Below, piece by piece: positions 47,601 to 53,600 of a stretch of 64,000 bases of DNA. Within the stretch, counting starts at the first letter, position 1. Each line of letters begins with the position of its first letter. Below the pieces are notes generated by a model that searched no databases, was not told the origin of the DNA, and was given only the letters and a program-made list of their open reading frames with translations. This DNA is from Protea cynaroides. Taxonomy: Eukaryota > Streptophyta > Magnoliopsida > Proteales > Proteaceae. The position numbers were made by a program, and so were the translations under genes. The stretch spans positions 29,206,254-29,270,253 of the forward strand of contig CM053269.1 of assembly GCA_028583415.1 (NCBI GenBank), in the 5' to 3' direction.

Positions 47601-50600
47601 ACATCGAATCTAGACATGAAATGCCCCTAAAGTGTGTCATCCCCTCTCTTAGGGGCATTTCATGTCTAGGTTCGATGCATGCGTTGTAATGTCTAGGTTT
47701 GATATATGTGTTGTAATGTCTAGGTTCGATATATGTGGGAATATGAGTGCTGACTCATTCTTCACCTACCTTACCTACTTTCCTTTCATGTTCTTTCCTT
47801 TACTTTTCTTTATTTCCTTTCATGTAAATCATCTTACTCTATAAATGAAGTATGACCTCTGTCATTCTAGACAAGTCAAACCATTATTCCAATTCTCTTG
47901 CATTTTACATTCCCAAGGGTCAAGACCCCTCGAGACTCGAGATTTTGAACCTTGCAAAAAAGTTAGATGGTCATGCTTCATTACTTCAAGGATAATCTAT
48001 TAGGCATGAAACATACAGTGCTCAGCCCAATCATTTAAATCGCAACAAAAAAGCATGGTAAAAATTATGGATTTCCTAGACCCATCTAAACAATCTGTAG
48101 CCCCAGACCAGAAAACTCCCACTGCATATAACGGTGTCTAACTTAAAAACAACATCAAATAAAATCACAATCAAAGTTTTTTCAAAATAAACAAAACACA
48201 ATACTGAATAAGTTCCATCTTCTCAGTTAATGATTGAGATCTAACCCTGTCAACCTTCTGAAAGATATTGATGCTCACAATGTACTTGGAATACGTTTTA
48301 GCTCAGTCGAGTTGATTTCACAACAAATGAAATTCGATGGCTGCTTGTCAAGCCAACTAATAAAATGTCTCTCACCGAAAAAAAAAGCACTGGAAGATCA
48401 CAGCATCTTCTATATGAAAAAAAAATTTTAAAAAAAAAAAAAAAAACAATTGAAAGCAGAGGTAAATTTTGTTTTCTTTCAAGGGAATGGTTTCTTCAAG
48501 GAAGAACTCATTCCTGAGAGATGGAGATAGACATTGATAATGTCTCTCTCCCTCACAATTTTTTTTTCCCTTTTACATGTGCCGCACACCAAAAAAATCC
48601 TTACGAATCATGCTTACAGGGTGAAATATGGTCAGGGATGGAACGATAATAAAAGCAATTATCACTATAGTATGGCCAAAATTAGCTTTGGTTCAGGCCC
48701 ATAGCTCACTCCATTTATCTAACTGCACCATCCAGTAGAGTAATTCTATTACCACAGGATTGTGTAATAAGTGACATCATCTAGCAGTGTAAGTTATTAC
48801 CATCATCCGGGCAGAGCTAAAGCAGTTATATATGATATATAATTAGCAGTCATTTCTAGCAAAAGCAGAGCTCCCTCACCTCTTTCTCTATCTGTTGGGC
48901 TAGCTCTCTTGTTGGAGCCAATACTAAAGCCAAAGGCCCATCACCACGCCGAATAGGAAGTTGAGCCAAGCAGTGCTGCAAATTGGAAAGCGAACCAGCA
49001 GTCGTATGGTAGACACTCAATTCATGATTTAAATATAAAAAGAATTTAAAACAATTTATTTAGCATCAAGAAATTCATATGGCATAGAAAAGGATGACTA
49101 AAAAGACCTGAATCATGGGAATAGTGAAAGCAGCAGTTTTCCCACTCCCAGTCTCAGCACAACCCAAAAGATCCCTTCCATTAAGAGCAACCGGCATTGC
49201 TTGGGCCTGAATTGAAGTTGGCCTTGTGTACTCATGGAAAGCAATATCCTTCATGATGCCTGGATGCAAACACTATAAGAAGTAGCTATTAGTACAGTAA
49301 ATGATAAACAGTACAGTAAATCATAAACAGAATTTTAAATTAATCTAAATTCCATGAAAAATACATACCATATCTGTAAATGATTCAATTGGTGCAGGTG
49401 CTGGCTGAGAATCTGAAGCAACAGTAACATCAACATTCAATCGCAAGCGGACCTCTTCAATCTGGGTTTTTTTGGGGGGTGGGGAAGTGACATTGACATG
49501 TCAAGTTCACTAAATACAGCATGAAAAATCACATGATTGGCTTTCATGTTAAGTTCACTTTTCATCTATACTGACTCAACAAAATGCAACAACAAACTTC
49601 GAGTATGCTTTTCCTAGTATACTGATTAAATCAAGAGTAACCATTTCAGATAGTGCTCTAAACATCAGAAAGTGGAAAAGGCAATCGAACATGCATGGAA
49701 AAAAAAATAAAAACAACTAGAGGGGAATTAATGTCTCCCAAATGCAACAGAAATACCATAGTAGCTTCGCATTTAGTTTAAATAACAAAACCTAATAAAA
49801 GGGAAACAAATCTTAAACAATGAGATATTTTTAGTCCTTGGGGGGCACATAAAAGGTCAAGAAGCCGAGAACACCAAAAAGAGAACCCGTGGAACTCTAT
49901 CCAAAAAAGTTCAAGAGAAGAAAACCAACTTGGTCACTTACTTTTCTACTGACCAGATGGGATGTTTAACAGCATAAGTCCACAAAACCTGCTAAGTCAC
50001 TTTTTTTTCTGCTGAAACTGAATCTGAATGTTCCTAGGACCTACAACATGCTTTGTTAGTGATTTTCTGCAATTATGTCAGTTGGAATCGAAGATATGTC
50101 AAGAAAAGAATATAATGGGCACCCCCTGAACTCTGTTTTTGACTCTAGCCATGAACCTTGAAACTTATCTAAGGCTCTCTTTTGATTAAATTTATTTACA
50201 AAACTTTGGTTTCAAAGACATGGATCTAGTTCCTGAATATCAATTGTAACAAAATAGAAAAATAAGTGAAGATGGAGAGAATCGATGTGTAAAGGAAGAG
50301 AGAGTGTGTGTGCTTCTCTCCTTGTAGCTTGTATTTATAGAATATAGAAAACAACTATTAGATAAGATCTAGGGCTCTACAAGTCAGAGTCCTAGTCACA
50401 ACCTAAAGACAAAGTAAACTCCGAATAGGAAAAGGAAACTAACAAGCCTAATTGGTAAAGGAAACTAATAAAGCAAATTAATAAACTAATTAGGAGTCCA
50501 TATACTAATAGGAGATCTAATTACAATAGGACTGTATAGAACTATAAATACAATAGAACTATAGACTCCTATTCCAACTCAGCAACTGTAGTCAAAGAGT

Positions 50601-53600
50601 CCTACACCAAATGTGCAGGTCATAGAGTCTCACACGATGAGGACTGTGAGCAAGTCCCATCATGTGGACTGCAGTGTAGTTTAACATCAATTTTTATCAT
50701 TTTTGGATTTATCTAATCCAATATTTCTATCAAGCATAATTAACAAACCTATGAATCTATTCCCTCTTATTTTATTTGTAATTAATTGGTAAGCACTTGG
50801 ATCTAAAAGAAAGACCTTGTGCCAGAATTGAGAAATTATATGACTCGAATTTTGGTACCAGTCCATAACGATTAAAGTTGAATCTTGAACTTATTAATGA
50901 AGCAATAGCTACCAACTAGTCAACTCATTATCCCCCTCTTTTAAAGCTTCTCGTTTAGCACTTTCCCTTGGCCCCAGGGGTAGATAAAACCATAGTTCAA
51001 GATGCCACCTTGATTGAAACCACTGGTTTTGACCAGCACAACTCGGTTTTGAGCTGGGTCAACACGACTCCAAGGGTCGAACCCAAAAAATATGAAACCT
51101 GGTCCAACTCGAATTGGTTTCGACTTGGTTTTGGTCCACCCCCTTACATAAAATGCAAGGTTTCGATTGAAACCTATCTATTTCGACAGGTTTTGACCTA
51201 AAGTCAACCAAGTTCAGACTCTAAAGCCAAGAGCAATACATAGGTACAAGACTTATTTATGACCAATATCATTTAAGTAAATGTTTCTTTAATTTTACAT
51301 TTCATTATTCATAAATAAGCAAACCCCCCCCAATTTGAATCCGATAAAAATATTATAAAACTCAAATTGCAAAAGGATAAAAAGTCAACCCTCCGTTCAA
51401 GAACAAAAATCAAATTTTTTAGTGCAAGAGCAATTTTCAACTTCCAAATGCTAGGATTTTTCTCAAATCTAAAAAACTCCATAAATTTTATTATAGTAAA
51501 GCATCACTAAAAACCAGAAGTACACCAAAATAATTTTTTGCTTTGATTCCCAAAAAATTATTTCAATTCAGGCGACTTTAAACAACATTCGCGCACTCCG
51601 AACAAGGTTTGACTGGATTATAACTCCTTCACTATAGCTCAGATTCAAGCAATCTCGGATTCGTTGGAAAGCTGATTATGCTAACTTTACTACAAATCTG
51701 AGATTGGTTAAATCCGAGTTATATTAAAGGAGTTACGCCCCAATCAAACATTTGGAATACACGAATGCTATTTAAAGTTGTCCTAGATGAAAATAATTTT
51801 TTGGACATCAAAGTAAAAGATTATTTTGGCGCACACTCTTGGTTTTTAGTGATGCTTTACTATAATAAGATTTATGGAATTTTTAGATTTGGAAAAAAGC
51901 ATAACATTTGGAAGTTGAAAATCACCCCATACTCGAAAATCCTTGTTCCTAAACTGCAAGGTTAAATTTTTATCCTTTTGGAATTTAAATTTTATACTAT
52001 TTTTTTTTTTTTTTTGAATCAAATTTGTGGGGGGGGGGGGTCACTTATTTATAAATAATATTTTGGATAAATAATATATAAAATTAAAGAAACATTTACT
52101 TAAATGATATTAGTCATAAATAAGTGTTGCCTACTTAACTCTGGACACAATCCTAGGTCTCAGCATACACTAGCAAACTTGGTCCACACCACATATTATC
52201 ATTTTAGATTTTCTTTTTTTTTTTTAAACGAATGTGCAAAATAAGTGTAAAATGATTAAAATAGGCTACACAAACAAAATCCAATAAACACTTATGAGCC
52301 TCAAAACCAAGTTTTTGAGATGTTCCAAGAAAAACCTCATCGAAACCTGGTTGAAACCCGAGATAACACAGTTTCAAGGCTGGTTGAAACCGGCCTCGAA
52401 ACCAGCACCTTGAACCTTGGATAAAACAAAAGCATGGAGTGAATTGATCTGATTCACCACTTTTTGCTGACCAACAAGCACAAGGGCTCTTCAAGAACGT
52501 GTCACTTTGAGAATCCCAACCATTTTTATCAACAAGACAGGGTTAATTGAGGTTGTTAAAACGGGCATAGGTAAACTAAAAATGTTATTCTCATAGCAAT
52601 TGGGTTATGGTATCACTTCATTATCAATAGCTTAATTACTAACTTCAATCAAATATTCTTGCATTGAAAACTAGTATTGCCACATAGAGTCTCACTAATA
52701 GAGGAAGAGTACGCACACTAGCACACTACGGCTTACGCAATTGATCAAATCATACGGCCCTCCAGACAAGCAAATGAATTTACATCTTTAGCTCCCAACC
52801 AAGGTTTTAAAAATCGGTGCATATCAATTAGTATCGGCTGATACAATCTGTATCGGCCAATGTGTATCCGTATCGACCGTCGATGATATGATACATAATC
52901 TTTTTTTTTTTTTGAAAAATGGTATCGAATGAACCAATAAGCTTCAATACTCATCGATATCCACATAAGTTAAAAAAAATGGTATCAAATTGTATTGGTC
53001 GGATCAAAGAAGAAGAGGAGGAGACGGCTGCCACTGCCGCCACTGCCAAACCAGCAACGGCAGCGGCCACCGCCAGAGAAGAAGAAAATGAGAGCCACCA
53101 TCGGACCAGCAACAGCAGCCACCACTACCAAACCAACAGCAGCAACGATCATCGTTGCTAAAGAATAAGAAAGAAAAAGGGGAGGAAGAATAAGAGAGTA
53201 GCATATCCATTCCACACACTCACACCATCCCCGTCGGCTGTCGTAAGGAAGTAGAGAAAGGTTCTTAGCATCCCAGTCTAGAGCCCTCGGTTTTTCCACC
53301 TCTTCGATATTCTATTCCCCTCTTCTTTATCTCTTTTTTTTTTTATAACAAGCATGCTATCATGCATGACAGTGTACCTAACTAATATACACAAGCCAAT
53401 TAAAAGGTTACAGAAAGAATTGAGATAGAAAATCAACAATTGACAACAGCTGGAAACAAAATAACGAAAACTGATTTGGAATAGAGACACAAATTAGTGG
53501 TTGACGTAAAGGAGATGAGAAAATCTGTCCGATTAAGACCGTGGAGTACGTAAAGGAATCCTTGGAAAAGAGGACTGCGTCATATTCAACATCCATCTTT

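Larger units (their letters stand above)
39101..47909 (+). mobile_element. Copia F, lacking pol, inserted in element I and itself split
   Basis: 5' LTR 39101-39364 and 3' LTR about 47633-47909 with exact duplication TTCCC (39096-39100, 47910-47914). The primer site is TTGTATCAGAGC from 39365. The internal part has only a gag segment (39661-39775 plus 47106-47559) of the same type as A and B. Gag runs directly into an inverted piece of LTR, and pol is absent. Split inside gag by G. Being without pol, it would have needed proteins in trans. Confidence 0.85.
38478..47954. mobile_element. hAT-like element I, split by copia F
   Basis: Ends CATGGTTCAAAATCTCG and, inverted, CAAGGTTCAAAATCTCG; exact 8-bp duplication CAAAAAAG (38470-38477, 47955-47962). 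The left subterminal zone is a dense array of CTCGGCGAG, GAGATCTCG and TCTCGACCAG motifs. Without copia F the element is about 660 bp and non-coding. The terminal sequence CAWGGTTCAA is close to the end of the coding hAT element and of the insert at 50991-52419. Confidence 0.87.

Noticed and set aside
47560..47719. CRISPR-like or miRNA-like hairpin
   Set aside because: The arms are an inverted copy of the copia F LTR start; plant nuclear sequence has no CRISPR arrays, and nothing suggests a microRNA.
52985..53299. Ala/Thr-rich and opposite-strand ORFs near 53 kb
   Set aside because: Trinucleotide-rich low-complexity sequence in intron 1, with different readings open on both strands and no recognised domain.
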